38,692 nt of DNA from Lentisphaeria bacterium (GCA_016288215.1 JAEEYQ010000014.1:1-38692); one strand, 5' to 3'. Positions 10,726 through 19,830 are shown, counted from the first letter of the stretch. The notes: a model not told the origin generated them from the sequence alone. Translations and numbers: made by a program.

Positions 10726-12081
10726 TTAATCTTCCTTGCCTTCCGCTTCGTTGCCTTCAGCGGAATCATCCGCGGCCTCCGCGTCCTCATCCGCAGGCGG
10801 CTCCTCCGGCGGCAGGAACTCCACGCAGTCCACCCGCAGCTGCAACGTCATGGTCTTGGCGCCGAAAATCAGCAGGGCCTGCCGTTTGACGGCGGGGAAA
10901 AGCTGCGCCATCTGGGCGGCGAGTCCCAACGGCTCCTCGCCTTCCTTCTGGGCGGGCTGACGACGCGCCGCCATCCGGCCAGTCTGCATGCCCATGGGAC
11001 CCATGCCAGCCATGCCGACGCCTCCGCCCATGCCCATGTTGTTCTGATTTCCCATGCCCAACTGGGCCAACAGGCGGTTATAGGGACCGGTCTGCTCCTG
11101 ATTGTCTTTGGCGCCGCCCATGCCGCCCATGCCGCCCATCACGGGGTCATCCATGCCACCGCGGCGAGAACGGCGCATACCGCCCATCATGCCGCCACCG
11201 CCACTGCGGCGACCGCCGCCGAGGCCGTCCATCATGCCACCGCGCATGCCCCCCATGCCGGCAGCGCCGCCGCCAGTGCCGTCGCCGTCAAAGCCGGCTC
11301 CGGGAACCCCAGCCAGACCATCGACAATGCCGCTCAGGTCGCTGCCGATATCCGTGTAGTTCTCCTCGCCGTCCAGCTCCATGTTGCGGATGAAGAACAG
11401 GAGGCGGTCATCATTGTTGATGTTGTTAAGGAAGCGCTGAATGGCGTTGGGGGACCCCGTGATGGTGATGTTAACGGGCGTGTAGGTATAGAGGTCTTCG
11501 CTCATGGAGGCAAGACCCATGGGGCGCTCCATGTCCTCAATGGTCATGATGCCGGAGCCGATGCAGAGGCGAACCAAGTCCTTGATGATCTCCAGCTGGC
11601 GGAACAGCTCGGCCAAGTCATCCCGATGGGGCGGCTCCATGCTGCCGGCGATATCATCGAAGGTGAAATATTCACACGTGGCGTCATTGACGTCAATCAT
11701 GGCATCGTCCAACTGCTTCTGCATCTTGGCGATTTCCTCCTGAAGAAGCTTCAGGGCCGTCATGGGCTGCTCCTGCAGTTCGGCCAGCGGAACCGGCTGG
11801 GCATATTTGATGGCGGAACGATTGACCATCATCTGGAGCAGACGGCGGAATTCCTCTTCCGCGAACTTCTCATTCTGCTTGGCCTTCGTGATGTTCTCCG
11901 GATCCAGATGGCGCTTGGCATTCTCCACTTCCGTGAAGAAGGCGCCGGCCTGAGTCACCTTGGCCTCCTCCGCCTTCTTGGCCTTCAAGGCCCCTATCCA
12001 CATGAAGACCGCGAACCCTATGACAATAATGCCAAGGACGCTGAACGTCAGAAATCCCCAGTTTTTCTTAAAAAAATTCAT
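10726..12081 (-). CDS. Amuc_1100-like pilus-system protein with Met/Gly-rich insert
   Basis: A 451-residue protein with a short cytoplasmic start, one membrane helix (WGFLTFSVLGIIVIGFAVFM), a coiled-coil-prone region, then an alpha/beta module typical of PilN/PilO-like proteins: TPVNITITGSPNAIQRFLNNI followed by LLFFIRNMEL. This parallels the segment of Akkermansia Amuc_1100 reading IAFQGDRESVLKAMNAI then LFTVNSIRI. The end (TMTLQLRVDCVEF then an acidic tail) matches the last strand and tail of Amuc_1100. Unlike that 317-residue protein, this one has two Met/Gly-rich segments (about 264-325 and 340-372). It lies between pilM and the Amuc_1099-like gene, the same order as in Akkermansia. Probably an inner-membrane-anchored periplasmic or surface scaffold protein. 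Confidence 0.78.
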   Translation of the reverse strand: MNFFKKNWGFLTFSVLGIIVIGFAVFMWIGALKAKKAEEAKVTQAGAFFTEVENAKRHLDPENITKAKQNEKFAEEEFRRLLQMMVNRSAIKYAQPVPLAELQEQPMTALKLLQEEIAKMQKQLDDAMIDVNDATCEYFTFDDIAGSMEPPHRDDLAELFRQLEIIKDLVRLCIGSGIMTIEDMERPMGLASMSEDLYTYTPVNITITGSPNAIQRFLNNINNDDRLLFFIRNMELDGEENYTDIGSDLSGIVDGLAGVPGAGFDGDGTGGGAAGMGGMRGGMMDGLGGGRRSGGGGMMGGMRRSRRGGMDDPVMGGMGGMGGAKDNQEQTGPYNRLLAQLGMGNQNNMGMGGGVGMAGMGPMGMQTGRMAARRQPAQKEGEEPLGLAAQMAQLFPAVKRQALLIFGAKTMTLQLRVDCVEFLPPEEPPADEDAEAADDSAEGNEAEGKED

Positions 12082-12155
12082 AGCAGAACCTTGTTATGTG
12101 AGGTAATGATTTTGACTTTCAACCCAACTGTCTCCAAAACCTTTCGTCGTGGAGC

Positions 12156-14309
12156 TTACATGCCCGCAGGCCCTGCGCCAGGCATGGCGCCAGGTCCGCC
12201 CATGCCACCAATTGCGCTCTTCGGGATGACCTTGTAGAATTCCACTGGCGTATTCAGTTTGACCTGAATGACGAAACCACCGTAGTTCTTCGGGGCATCC
12301 GGCGTGGTCTTCGTGTTGACGAAAGCCGGCTTATAGCTGCGCAACACCGTATATTCCTTATTATTGGAGAACAGCTCGGAGGCGCGTAGCGCGGCCTCGA
12401 ACGCCTGTTCCGGATCCGGGCCGGCCTTCTTCATGGCCGCCTCAATGCGCTCATTCACGGAAATCTGAGGAGCGGCCGCCGCGGCCTCTTCGCCTTCGCC
12501 CTCGGCCTCCTCCGCTTCAGCGGGGGCCTTGTCATTCGAAGAGCTGGACGAGGACTCCTCCTCGTCACTGGCAGCCACCGTGTCCTCCAGCGGGAAGGGG
12601 AAGGGGAACTCCTTGCCCAGACGGAACTTCAGGCCGCCAAGGTCCGGATTGACCCGATAGCCGATAATCTCCAGACCGGAGATGTTGACGACTTCGCCGT
12701 CAGCGCCGCCGCCGCCGCCCATGCCGCCAGGCATGGCTCCATCGCCGCCCATGCCCGGCATTCCGCCGAACATGCCGCCGTCGCCCATGCCGCCAGCGCC
12801 GCCTTCGGACATTTCAGTCATGCTGACCGGAACATAGGGTCTCATTTCGCCGATGATTGGACGGATGGAGCTGATCCACAGGTTGTTAGGCTTGATGCGA
12901 TAGATTTCATTAAGGATGCAGGGCCATTTGGCCTGCTCCAGAATCAGGTCGCCCAAGGCATCATACTGATCCTTCTTCTGCTTTGCGGAGCTTTCCGCCG
13001 CCTTGATGCCGCTGAGAATGGAGCTGAAGCTCTTGCCATCCTTGCCATTGCCGTTAGTCGTCCCATTCTCAATCTGCTGCAGCTGGTCATAGGTGGCCGC
13101 GAAGACTTTCTTGCGTTCGCTCAAGCCCGCGTACAGAACGCCGACCATCAGCGCCACCGCCACGATGGACATGCAGAAATAGGGCTTCTTCCGGTCAAAT
13201 TCCTGCTGACGCTTCAAAGTAAGAGGAATCAGACTCAGCTCGATGGGGCACTGGCCAACATAGCGCAGACCGACGCCGATGGCCTCGCTGAACATGTGGG
13301 CGACCTTCGTGAGCTCCGAAACATCCACCTTCGGTCCCATGGTGATGACCTGGAAGGGGTTGAAGTACTCCACAGGAATGCCCAGCTTCTCCGCGAAGAA
13401 CGTGTTGCAGTTGGAGATGACCGAACTGCCGCCGGTGATGTACATCTTGATGGGTTTCTGCCCCTTCTGCTGGGCGCGGTAAATGCTGATGGTACGGGCC
13501 ACCTCACTGTGGAGGCGAGCCATGACGGCGCGAATGATCTTCGCCACATTGTCCGCCGTCTCCGACTCCTGATCCGCATAGGCGCCGCCCAAGGCCACAT
13601 AGCCGTGGCGCCGCTTCAGCTCCTCCGCCTCCGCCTGGCTGATGCCGAATTCCTTGGCGATCTGCTGGGTGATGGAGTTGCCGGCGATGGGAATCGTTCT
13701 GGCGAAGATATGGTCGCCTTCAAGGAAAATCAAATTGGTGCTGCGACCGCCGATGTTGAGCAACATCACACAGTTTCCATCGCCCAAACCGTTGGCGCGG
13801 GCCACGTTGTAGCAGGCCGCAGGAGCCACATCCACCAGAATCGGCTTGCAGTTGATGGCCTGAACGGCCATGGTCACCTGCTCCACGATGTCGTTCTTGA
13901 TGACGACGGACATCACGTCCACATTGTCCGAATCCGGCCCTGAAATGAGCTGATAGTCCCAAATGACCTCATCCACGGAGAAGGGGATGTTCTGGATGGC
14001 TTCATATTCCGCGAGCTGGCGGATCTGCTTGCGGTCATAGTTGATGGCGGGAAGGCGGCTGAAACGGGTCAGTGCGGACTGGCCAGACATGCAGAGCAGG
14101 CACTTCCTGGCTGTGAAGCCGCCCTCCACCAACATTTGGCGGAGCAGGCCCGAGATGATGCTGGTCCGATTGCTGTCCGGCAGGTCCTCGTCATACTCGC
14201 GATATGCGTAGTTGACCAGGACAACCTTGTTGCCAGGGTACATGAACTCACACAACTTGATACTGGTTGCGCCAATATCAATCGCCAACACTCGTTCATT
14301 TTTTGCCAT
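12156..14309 (-). CDS. pilM: PilM-like actin-fold protein fused to a PilN-like membrane part (Amuc_1101-type)
   Basis: A 717-residue protein. Residues 1 to about 355 form a PilM actin-like ATPase fold: phosphate-1 motif VLAIDIGATSIKLCEF, the second strand region VMLLNIGGRSTNLIF, and the adenosine motif MYITGGSSVISN. A membrane helix follows at about 373-395, then a PilN-like region (LNEIYRIKPNNLWISSI). A Gly/Met-rich segment (about 498-536), a Ser/Glu/Ala-rich acidic linker (about 580-613) and a Gly/Met-rich C-terminus (699-717) are extra. In classical type IV pilus systems PilM and PilN are separate proteins; here they are joined. First gene of the four-gene operon, with a leader of up to 230 bases upstream. 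Confidence 0.85.
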   Translation of the reverse strand: MAKNERVLAIDIGATSIKLCEFMYPGNKVVLVNYAYREYDEDLPDSNRTSIISGLLRQMLVEGGFTARKCLLCMSGQSALTRFSRLPAINYDRKQIRQLAEYEAIQNIPFSVDEVIWDYQLISGPDSDNVDVMSVVIKNDIVEQVTMAVQAINCKPILVDVAPAACYNVARANGLGDGNCVMLLNIGGRSTNLIFLEGDHIFARTIPIAGNSITQQIAKEFGISQAEAEELKRRHGYVALGGAYADQESETADNVAKIIRAVMARLHSEVARTISIYRAQQKGQKPIKMYITGGSSVISNCNTFFAEKLGIPVEYFNPFQVITMGPKVDVSELTKVAHMFSEAIGVGLRYVGQCPIELSLIPLTLKRQQEFDRKKPYFCMSIVAVALMVGVLYAGLSERKKVFAATYDQLQQIENGTTNGNGKDGKSFSSILSGIKAAESSAKQKKDQYDALGDLILEQAKWPCILNEIYRIKPNNLWISSIRPIIGEMRPYVPVSMTEMSEGGAGGMGDGGMFGGMPGMGGDGAMPGGMGGGGGADGEVVNISGLEIIGYRVNPDLGGLKFRLGKEFPFPFPLEDTVAASDEEESSSSSSNDKAPAEAEEAEGEGEEAAAAAPQISVNERIEAAMKKAGPDPEQAFEAALRASELFSNNKEYTVLRSYKPAFVNTKTTPDAPKNYGGFVIQVKLNTPVEFYKVIPKSAIGGMGGPGAMPGAGPAGM

Positions 14310-14625
14310 AAACCACTATGTCCTAATGATTTGCGATCACAGCCCGCCTCTTTGGCCACCGCCTGGCCTCCAAAAGCTCTCGACCCTTGCAGCCCCCGAA
14401 AGCCCCGAAATCCGGAGCCGCCGTGGGCCGCAACGGTCAGACCACGACCTGTTGCACTATATAAAATTCCAATTCCATATCTGAAAGCCGGGCCTTCTCA
14501 TTTTTGAGAATTTGAGAAAGCCGACAAAAAGAAACAGCTTGCTTCACACTTTACAGCAACTTTTACAAATTTGCAAATCGAAAATTCAATCAAATTTAAA
14601 AGTTTTCAAATAATTTTCAATTTTA
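14310..14625 (-). promoter_or_regulatory. AT-rich regulatory region upstream of the pilus-like operon
   Basis: No gene is seen in these 316 bases. On the minus strand, TTGCAA (14571-14576), 17 bases, TAAAGT (14548-14553) is a plausible promoter with a leader of about 230 bases. A second AT-rich site (TATATAG near 14459-14465) could act closer to the gene. An inverted repeat TTCTCA-TTTT-TGAGAA lies between at 14495-14510 and could be an operator or leader hairpin. Positions 14560-14640 are strongly AT-rich and also form the 3' flank of floA. Confidence 0.45.
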
Positions 14626-15612
14626 TTAGTTTTTTTGAGAAAAATGGAGGGAGTCGGCGGTCTCCCATCGTTTCCGATCGGAGACCAGCGGGGCGACGGG
14701 GCGACGGTTTCCAAAGCGGGTTTCACGACAGGCGGCGGCGACGGCCTGGGGGACTCTGGCCTTTGCGGAGCGGACCAGCGCCTTTTTCTCCATGGTGCGG
14801 GAGCTCATCTCCCGATGGGAGGCCACGGCATCGGCACGTCGCTGCTCCGCGCGGGCGTTGGCGATGCGCTTGTCGGCCTCCGCCTGATCCATGGAGAGCC
14901 GGGCGGCGATGTTGTCCATCACATCCACATCGGCGATGTCCACGGAGAGGATCTCAAAGCAGCTTTCCTTGTCCAGACCGCGGTTGAGGATCCATTCGGC
15001 GATGGCCTCCGGATGCTGAAGGATGTCCCGATGGTTCTGCGCTCTGCCGATGGCGGTGACGATGCCTTCGCCAACTCGGGCGGCGATGGTGGCCTCGCCG
15101 GCGCCGCCCACCAGCCGTTCCAGCCGGGTTCGGACGGTGATCCGCGCCTTCACCTCCAGCCGGATGCCGTCCTTTGCCACTCCGGAGATGCCACCCTGTG
15201 GAGGGCAGAGAATGACGATGGGGTTCACGTGGCTTTCCACGGCCTTGAGCACATCCCGTCCGGCCAGGTCAATGGCGGCCATTTGACGGAAATCCAGCCG
15301 GATGTCCGCCTTTGTGGAGGCGATGACGGCTTCCGTGAGCTGAAGCAGATGGCCGCCGGACAGATGGTGGGTGCACAGTTCGTTCACAGTGACGGGGACG
15401 CCGCCCTTGTTCATGGTCTTCAAGCAACTGACAACCACAGGGATGGGGATTCTCTGAAGCTTCATGCGGAACAGGTCCCACCAACTCAAAGAGAGACCGG
15501 CCGCCTTTGCCTCAACCCACAGGGAGAAATAGCGGAGGACGAAGCCGATGCAGAAAAGGACGACAAGGCCCGCGATCACCAGAAAACCGCCGATGCACAG
15601 CAATGGTACCAT
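14626..15612 (-). CDS. floA: Flotillin-like membrane scaffold protein FloA
   Basis: A 328-residue protein of the bacterial FloA/YqfA type (usually about 330 residues), thought to organise membrane microdomains. It starts with a hydrophobic hairpin (LLCIGGFLVIAGLVVLFCIGFVLRYF), followed by the conserved stretch SLSWWDLFRMKLQRIPIPVVV, an SPFH-type domain (LEVKARITVRTRLERLVGGAGEATIAARVGEGIV) and a charged, helix-rich C-terminus with an Ala/Arg-rich stretch. The frame extends upstream to 15660, but ATG 15612 is preferred because GGGAG lies seven bases before it. It follows jag by 98 bases on the same strand and may be co-transcribed with the yidC cluster. Confidence 0.92.
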   Translation of the reverse strand: MVPLLCIGGFLVIAGLVVLFCIGFVLRYFSLWVEAKAAGLSLSWWDLFRMKLQRIPIPVVVSCLKTMNKGGVPVTVNELCTHHLSGGHLLQLTEAVIASTKADIRLDFRQMAAIDLAGRDVLKAVESHVNPIVILCPPQGGISGVAKDGIRLEVKARITVRTRLERLVGGAGEATIAARVGEGIVTAIGRAQNHRDILQHPEAIAEWILNRGLDKESCFEILSVDIADVDVMDNIAARLSMDQAEADKRIANARAEQRRADAVASHREMSSRTMEKKALVRSAKARVPQAVAAACRETRFGNRRPVAPLVSDRKRWETADSLHFSQKN

Positions 15613-15710
15613 CTCTGTCTCCCTTTCTCCCGACACGTCTCGGGTTGCGTTGGCGGTCATTCCGTTGGCCGGCCCCCGCCGCCAGTCCCTTCGGGCGGCC
15701 GGCGAAACCT

Positions 15711-16217
15711 TTATTTGGCGATTCGCCGAATCGTCATCATCTTGCAGCCGTTCGCGTCGGCCACTTCGTCGCTGATGGTCTCCACCTCTGGATCATCCCG
15801 CAAGGTCATGTGGACAATGCGGCGTTCGCCCGGCTTGAAGGGGCCGATGACCTTCGGGTCTCCCCACCGCTTGACCTCTTTGGCGGCGTCTCGCGCAATG
15901 CTCTCCATCCGAGAGACATCGGGATGCCCGCCCCGGCCATGGCGGGGTTCGGGGCGGGGGGCCACATAGCCGTCCACCTCGATTTGGATCCATTTTGCGG
16001 CATCGTCCCCCTGAAGGCGCTGCATCCGGTTCATGACCAGCTCCAGACTCTCCAGATTCTGTCCTTTGCGGCCGATGAGGCGACCGGCCTCCGAGGACTG
16101 AAGCACCAGACGGGGGCCATCCTCCGTCTCCGCGCATTCAATGTCGGCTCCAATGCCCAAAAGCCGCAGCATCTCCGCCAAATCGCTCTTCGCTTTGGCA
16201 AGTTGTTCCATATCCAT
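15711..16217 (-). CDS. khpB: KhpB/Jag RNA-binding protein (KH and R3H domains)
   Basis: A 168-residue RNA-binding protein of the Jag/KhpB (SpoIIIJ-associated) family. It has a type II KH domain with the GRLIGRKGQNLESLE loop (residues 45-59) and a C-terminal R3H domain (ERRIVHMTLRDDPEVETISD, about 131-150). The N-terminal Jag_N domain of Firmicutes proteins is missing, as in many Gram-negative forms. ATG 16217 is chosen over an upstream ATG (16250) because AGGAG lies seven bases before it. It follows yidC by about 50 bases, the standard gene order, where it is thought to bind RNA and affect membrane-protein synthesis and cell-wall growth. Confidence 0.92.
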   Translation of the reverse strand: MDMEQLAKAKSDLAEMLRLLGIGADIECAETEDGPRLVLQSSEAGRLIGRKGQNLESLELVMNRMQRLQGDDAAKWIQIEVDGYVAPRPEPRHGRGGHPDVSRMESIARDAAKEVKRWGDPKVIGPFKPGERRIVHMTLRDDPEVETISDEVADANGCKMMTIRRIAK

Positions 16218-16269
16218 CTGGACGCTCCTATCTATCCTGTTGCACGACAAGGATTTGCAGCCAAATCGT

Positions 16270-18087
16270 CTACTTTGTCTTTGCGGCGGGGGCCGTGACC
16301 GTGACCTCCGTCCCGTTCTTCTCCATCTTCCGTATCAGCATGGTCTGGGCCATTCCCAAAAGGTAGCTCACCGACATGTACAGCGTCAGCGCGGAAGGCA
16401 TGCCATAGAACAGCACCACAAAGAAAACCGACATCATGTTCATCATCTGCGCCTGCTTTGGATCCGCCGACGGCGTCATCTTCTGCTGCAGATACATGGT
16501 GACGCCCATCAGAATCGCCAACGGGCGGATGGGCAGAATCTCGGGGGAGAAGGACAGGGTGTCCGGCAGCGAGAGGTCGTTGGCCCACAGGAAACCGGCC
16601 TGCCGCAGCTCCACGGCGTTGCGGAAGGTGTTGAACAGCGCGAAGAAGACGGGAATCTGAAGCAGCATGGGGAGGCATCCGCCCAACTGGTTGACGTTGT
16701 TCTCCTTATACAGCTCGTTCTGCTTGCGGTAGAGCTTCTGGGGATCGTCTTTGTATTTGTCCCGCAATTCCTTAAGCTGCGGCTGAAGGGCCTGCATCTT
16801 CCGCATGGACACCGTGCTCTTGTGGCTCAGCGGCCAGAAGATGACCTTGACCAGAAGGGTCAGGAAGATGATGCCCAGGCCATAGCCGAGACTTGGCGGG
16901 AAGCATTTGCTGATCCAGACCAGTCCGAGCAGCAGACAGCGGCTCAGCCATCCCATCCAGGCGGGACGGAAGAAGAAGAATCGGTCCATCTCCATGATGT
17001 TGTCCAGCCCATTGCGCATGGCATGGAGCCGCTCGAAGTTCTTGGGGCCGGCATAGCCCGTCAAGGTCCAGGTGCCGGAGGCGCCGGGGTCAAGCCGCGT
17101 CTTCGGCAGCAGCGCCTGAATGGCATAACGTCCCGCGGCCGCCGGCTGGACTCCATCGGCGCTCATGGAGGCGATGGATTTGACCTCCACGCCAGCCAAA
17201 TCCGAATCCGCCAGCCACATGCCCAAAAGGAAGTATTTGGAGTGGACGGCGGTCCAGGTTGCGGGGGTGTAGCGCAGCGCCGCCGCCGTGTCCGGCTTCA
17301 TTTTGGCGATGTCCCTCATGGTGAACATGCGGGCATGGCTGTTCGGGGTTCCCGCGCTGGCGCCGCCGGCGGACTCCCCCCTGCCCGCCTTTCTTGCGGG
17401 AGAGACGGAGGGCGGCAACGCGCCGCCGGAGACGGTCAGCTCGTCAAGAGCCAGCGGAATCTCACCGTCGTTCTTCAAAGAGAACTCATAATGGAATTCA
17501 TAGGTGTTCTCGCCGGGCCACCAGCGCTCAGTCAGCTCCAGATGGCCATCACGGCTGCGACGGCTCAGCACATAGGCTCCATCTTCCATGCGGCCGCTGC
17601 CCTGCGGGGCGAAATCCAGACCGGAGGCCGCCGTGTCCAACACCATGAAAGGATGGTCATAGGCGCCCAAAACCACATGTTCGCCAGTTTCGCCGTTCCG
17701 CGGCTTGTCCTGAAAATACTGATCCAGCCAGACACCGACCACACCGCCGCCATCGGGATCCACCAAAAGCGTGGCCTCATCCGGCCGTCTCAGCTCCACA
17801 GGTGGCCGAGCCGGCTCCGGCCAGCGGGCAACGCCGCCACCGCCAAGGGACAACGCCTTGCCGGCGGCCGTGTCAACAGCGGCGGCTGGCTCATGGCCCG
17901 GCTCCCCTGCCGTCGTTCCATCGGGGCTTGCCGTCTCCGCCGTCGTCGCCGCTTCTCCTGCTGTCTGTTCGGCTGGAGCGGGGGCCGCGGCCTTGCGGGG
18001 CACGGGCCGGGGCATGTAAAGGGTCAGGAGCACAAAGGCCAGCAGACAGCCGACCACTCCGATAATCGTGATTTTGTCGTATTTCAT
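16270..18087 (-). CDS. yidC: Membrane protein insertase YidC
   Basis: A 605-residue inner-membrane insertase/foldase that works with or without SecYEG. It has an N-terminal membrane anchor (ITIIGVVGCLLAFVLLTLYM), an Ala/Pro/Thr-rich linker, a large periplasmic beta-supersandwich domain (about 90-345), and the conserved core with five membrane segments. Family hallmarks are HKSTVSMRKMQALQPQLKELRDKYKDD in the cytoplasmic hairpin region and NQLGGCLPMLLQIPVFFALF; short C-terminal tail is basic. Length is typical of Gram-negative YidC. It lies between yidD and khpB on the minus strand in the conserved rpmH-rnpA-yidD-yidC-jag order. Confidence 0.96.
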   Translation of the reverse strand: MKYDKITIIGVVGCLLAFVLLTLYMPRPVPRKAAAPAPAEQTAGEAATTAETASPDGTTAGEPGHEPAAAVDTAAGKALSLGGGGVARWPEPARPPVELRRPDEATLLVDPDGGGVVGVWLDQYFQDKPRNGETGEHVVLGAYDHPFMVLDTAASGLDFAPQGSGRMEDGAYVLSRRSRDGHLELTERWWPGENTYEFHYEFSLKNDGEIPLALDELTVSGGALPPSVSPARKAGRGESAGGASAGTPNSHARMFTMRDIAKMKPDTAAALRYTPATWTAVHSKYFLLGMWLADSDLAGVEVKSIASMSADGVQPAAAGRYAIQALLPKTRLDPGASGTWTLTGYAGPKNFERLHAMRNGLDNIMEMDRFFFFRPAWMGWLSRCLLLGLVWISKCFPPSLGYGLGIIFLTLLVKVIFWPLSHKSTVSMRKMQALQPQLKELRDKYKDDPQKLYRKQNELYKENNVNQLGGCLPMLLQIPVFFALFNTFRNAVELRQAGFLWANDLSLPDTLSFSPEILPIRPLAILMGVTMYLQQKMTPSADPKQAQMMNMMSVFFVVLFYGMPSALTLYMSVSYLLGMAQTMLIRKMEKNGTEVTVTAPAAKTK

Positions 18088-18098
18088 AGACTCACGCG

Positions 18099-18114
18099 CT
18101 ATTATATATAATAG
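18099..18114 (-). promoter_or_regulatory. 16-bp perfect palindrome with a TATAAT box upstream of yidC
   Basis: CTATTATATATAATAG equals its own reverse complement and contains TATAAT on both strands. It sits in the short gap between yidD and yidC, 11 bases before the yidC ATG. It could be an internal -10 element, but an RNA starting here would have almost no leader, so an operator or RNA hairpin is equally possible. No clear -35 box is seen. Confidence 0.35.
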
Positions 18115-18129
18115 GTTATAAAGAACGTC

Positions 18130-18393
18130 TCAGTCGCCGTTCGGCCCATTGCCCTTCTCGGCCTCCGGAACCGGATCGTAGCCGCTTCGGCCGGAGAACG
18201 GATGGCATCGGCTCAGCCGCCGCAGCAGCAGCCAGCTTCCCTTCAAAGCCCCATGCCGCGCGATGGCCTGCCGGCCGTATTCGGAGCAGCTGGGCTGAAA
18301 GCGACAGCAGGGCCCCAACAGCGGGGAGATGAAATGCTGATAGACACCGATGATCGCCACAAGACAATCCGCCGGCAGCTTGCCCCCCTTCAT
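18130..18393 (-). CDS. yidD: Membrane protein insertion efficiency factor YidD
   Basis: An 87-residue YidD protein. The family core is clear: [41 protein letters not shown], with the cysteines in [11 protein letters not shown], followed by [21 protein letters not shown]. It helps YidC-dependent insertion at the inner membrane. The open frame runs upstream to 18525, but ATG 18393 is chosen because a perfect AGGAGG lies four bases before it and because it overlaps the rnpA stop codon as ATGA, indicating translational coupling. Confidence 0.95.
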   Translation of the reverse strand: MKGGKLPADCLVAIIGVYQHFISPLLGPCCRFQPSCSEYGRQAIARHGALKGSWLLLRRLSRCHPFSGRSGYDPVPEAEKGNGPNGD

Positions 18394-18830
18394 GGAACCT
18401 CCTGCCCCGCGACCGACGGCCGAAAGAGCCCCAGCCGCCGACAATGCCCTCGAATCTCCTCGTAGATCAAATCCAGTTTCACGTCGGACTGCATCCGATG
18501 GCGGGGAATCATCACCATCCAACATTCCGTCAGCTCCGGAAACAGACGCCGATACGCTTCCCGAAACAGGCGGCGGGCCCGGTTTCGGACAACCGCCAGG
18601 TGACTGTACCGGCGGGATATTAAAAACGCCGCCCTACGCTGACCGTCTGGCGGCTCCTCAAGTCCAATAACCACGCAATACCCTCCCGCGCTTCGACGGC
18701 CACTGGCCTTCATGATATCCAGCTGCCGTCGATTGCGCAACCGCGACTCCCGGCCGAAACCCGGATGCCTCACCTTGCTGGCACTGCGCTTTTCCACGGG
18801 AACCCCGCTTGGCGTTCGGAACGCCATCAT
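18390..18830 (-). CDS. rnpA: Ribonuclease P protein component
   Basis: The protein subunit of RNase P, which helps the RNA subunit trim 5' leaders from pre-tRNAs. The hallmark RNR helix is visible as [18 protein letters not shown], preceded by [11 protein letters not shown]; the N-terminal [10 protein letters not shown] motif is also present. The frame gives 146 residues from ATG 18830, longer at the N-terminus than usual. No good ribosome-binding site precedes this ATG, so a later start (for example the GTG at V12) is possible. It ends in a four-base overlap with yidD and lies 67 bases after rpmH. Confidence 0.92.
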   Translation of the reverse strand: MMAFRTPSGVPVEKRSASKVRHPGFGRESRLRNRRQLDIMKASGRRSAGGYCVVIGLEEPPDGQRRAAFLISRRYSHLAVVRNRARRLFREAYRRLFPELTECWMVMIPRHRMQSDVKLDLIYEEIRGHCRRLGLFRPSVAGQEVP

Positions 18831-18897
18831 CCGCCGAAAGGCAACGCCCCTTCAGGCGGTCGACGACGCACCGACAAAACGGCGGCGGACACGCGGT

Positions 18898-19032
18898 CTA
18901 CAGGGCCAGACGCTTGCGGCCACAACGGCGGCGGTTGGCAAGAATCTTGCGGCCATTGTGCGTCGCCATGCGGGCACGGAAACCAAGTTTGCGCTTGCGG
19001 GGAAGGGAATGGGGCTGATATGTCCGTTTCAT
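18898..19032 (-). CDS. rpmH: Ribosomal protein bL34
   Basis: A 44-residue, very basic protein beginning [20 protein letters not shown] and containing the bL34 signature [22 protein letters not shown]. It is the large-subunit protein L34. An AAGGA ribosome-binding site lies eight bases upstream. It heads the rpmH-rnpA-yidD-yidC-jag cluster. In many bacteria dnaA lies directly upstream of rpmH; it does not here. Confidence 0.97.
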   Translation of the reverse strand: MKRTYQPHSLPRKRKLGFRARMATHNGRKILANRRRCGRKRLAL

Positions 19033-19467
19033 TGTGTCTTTCCTTTACCTTATTCTACTATATATAGAGACGATGCCTTCAAAGAAAAATCATTGAGTTC
19101 GTTAATGTAGCACAGAGTCTCCCATTCGGCAAACTGACACGTCACAATTTTTCAAGATTTGGCTCCGCAAGCGAAAATCTCTCCCCATTTGGCCTGAGGA
19201 CTCCCTCTCCGCTCTTTTCTCTTCTTGCTTCCCATATCCCGCGTTCCACACCCTGCTTCCCTCCTCTTGTCACCTTCTTCCTTGCCGGCAGGGAAAAGGG
19301 GAAGAAATCACCATTGGCGTTCCCCCGTCATCCAGTTTGTTTCGCGAAGCACATTGCAAATGGGCCAAAGCAGACTATTTTGTAGAGGGCGGCAGGCCGA
19401 CTGACGATAATGTCCGGCCAATGACACAGCTGCCGACAACATCGACACAGCAATTGAAGGAGCGGTG
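19033..19467. other. Divergent intergenic region between rpmH and gcvH
   Basis: About 435 bases without a supported gene. On the minus strand near rpmH there is an AT-rich TATATATAGTAGAAT (19059-19073 region) that likely holds the rpmH -10 box. On the plus strand, TTGCAA (19354-19359), 16 bases, TATTTT (19376-19381) could serve gcvH. The middle (about 19190-19295) is a pyrimidine-rich stretch of TTCC/CTTC words. No DnaA box cluster was found, so I do not call an origin. Confidence 0.5.
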
Positions 19468-19830
19468 ATGAAACGGTATAGTGCTGAGCATCAATGGATT
19501 GAGCAGGATGGCGATGAAGCGGTCGTGGGCATTTCCACCTATGCGCAGGAGTCTCTGGGGGATTTGTGCTATGTGGAGTTGCCGAAGATCGGGGCGGCGT
19601 TCAAGGGGGGTGAGGCGTTCTGTGTGGTGGAGTCCACCAAGGCGGCCTCTGATGTCTTCATGCCAGTAGGGGGAACAATCATCGCCGTCAACACCGCCCT
19701 GGAGACGGATTTGTCGGCAATCAATGAGGATCCGGAGGGAACGGGCTGGATCTGCCGCATCCGCGTCGATGACGCGGCGGAGCTCGAGAAGCTGATGGAT
19801 GCCGCCGCCTACGCCGACATGGAGAAATAG
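19468..19830 (+). CDS. gcvH: Glycine cleavage system H protein
   Basis: A 120-residue lipoyl carrier protein. The lipoylated lysine is Lys58 in VVESTKAASDV, and the fold signature GDLCYVELPKIGAAFKGGEAF precedes it. It carries the aminomethyl group between the P, T and L proteins of glycine cleavage. ATG 19468 has AGGAG seven bases upstream; the GTG three bases earlier is in frame but less likely. No gcvT, gcvP or lipoate gene is adjacent, so it is an orphan here. H-like proteins can also relay lipoate to other complexes; the context does not decide. Confidence 0.94.
   Translation: MKRYSAEHQWIEQDGDEAVVGISTYAQESLGDLCYVELPKIGAAFKGGEAFCVVESTKAASDVFMPVGGTIIAVNTALETDLSAINEDPEGTGWICRIRVDDAAELEKLMDAAAYADMEK

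Noticed and set aside
10573..12237. A 554-codon open frame on the plus strand opposite the Amuc_1100-like gene
   Set aside because: Shadow frame; the translation is an Ala/His-rich repeat caused by the Gly/Met-rich codons on the other strand.
15613..15710. GC-rich inverted repeats between khpB and floA as a terminator
   Set aside because: The GGCCGGC arms pair only in part and no T-run follows, so a terminator cannot be supported; the genes may be co-transcribed.
16141..18111. A 656-codon open frame on the plus strand opposite yidC
   Set aside because: The minus strand encodes an unmistakable YidC, and the plus-strand translation has no recognisable features.
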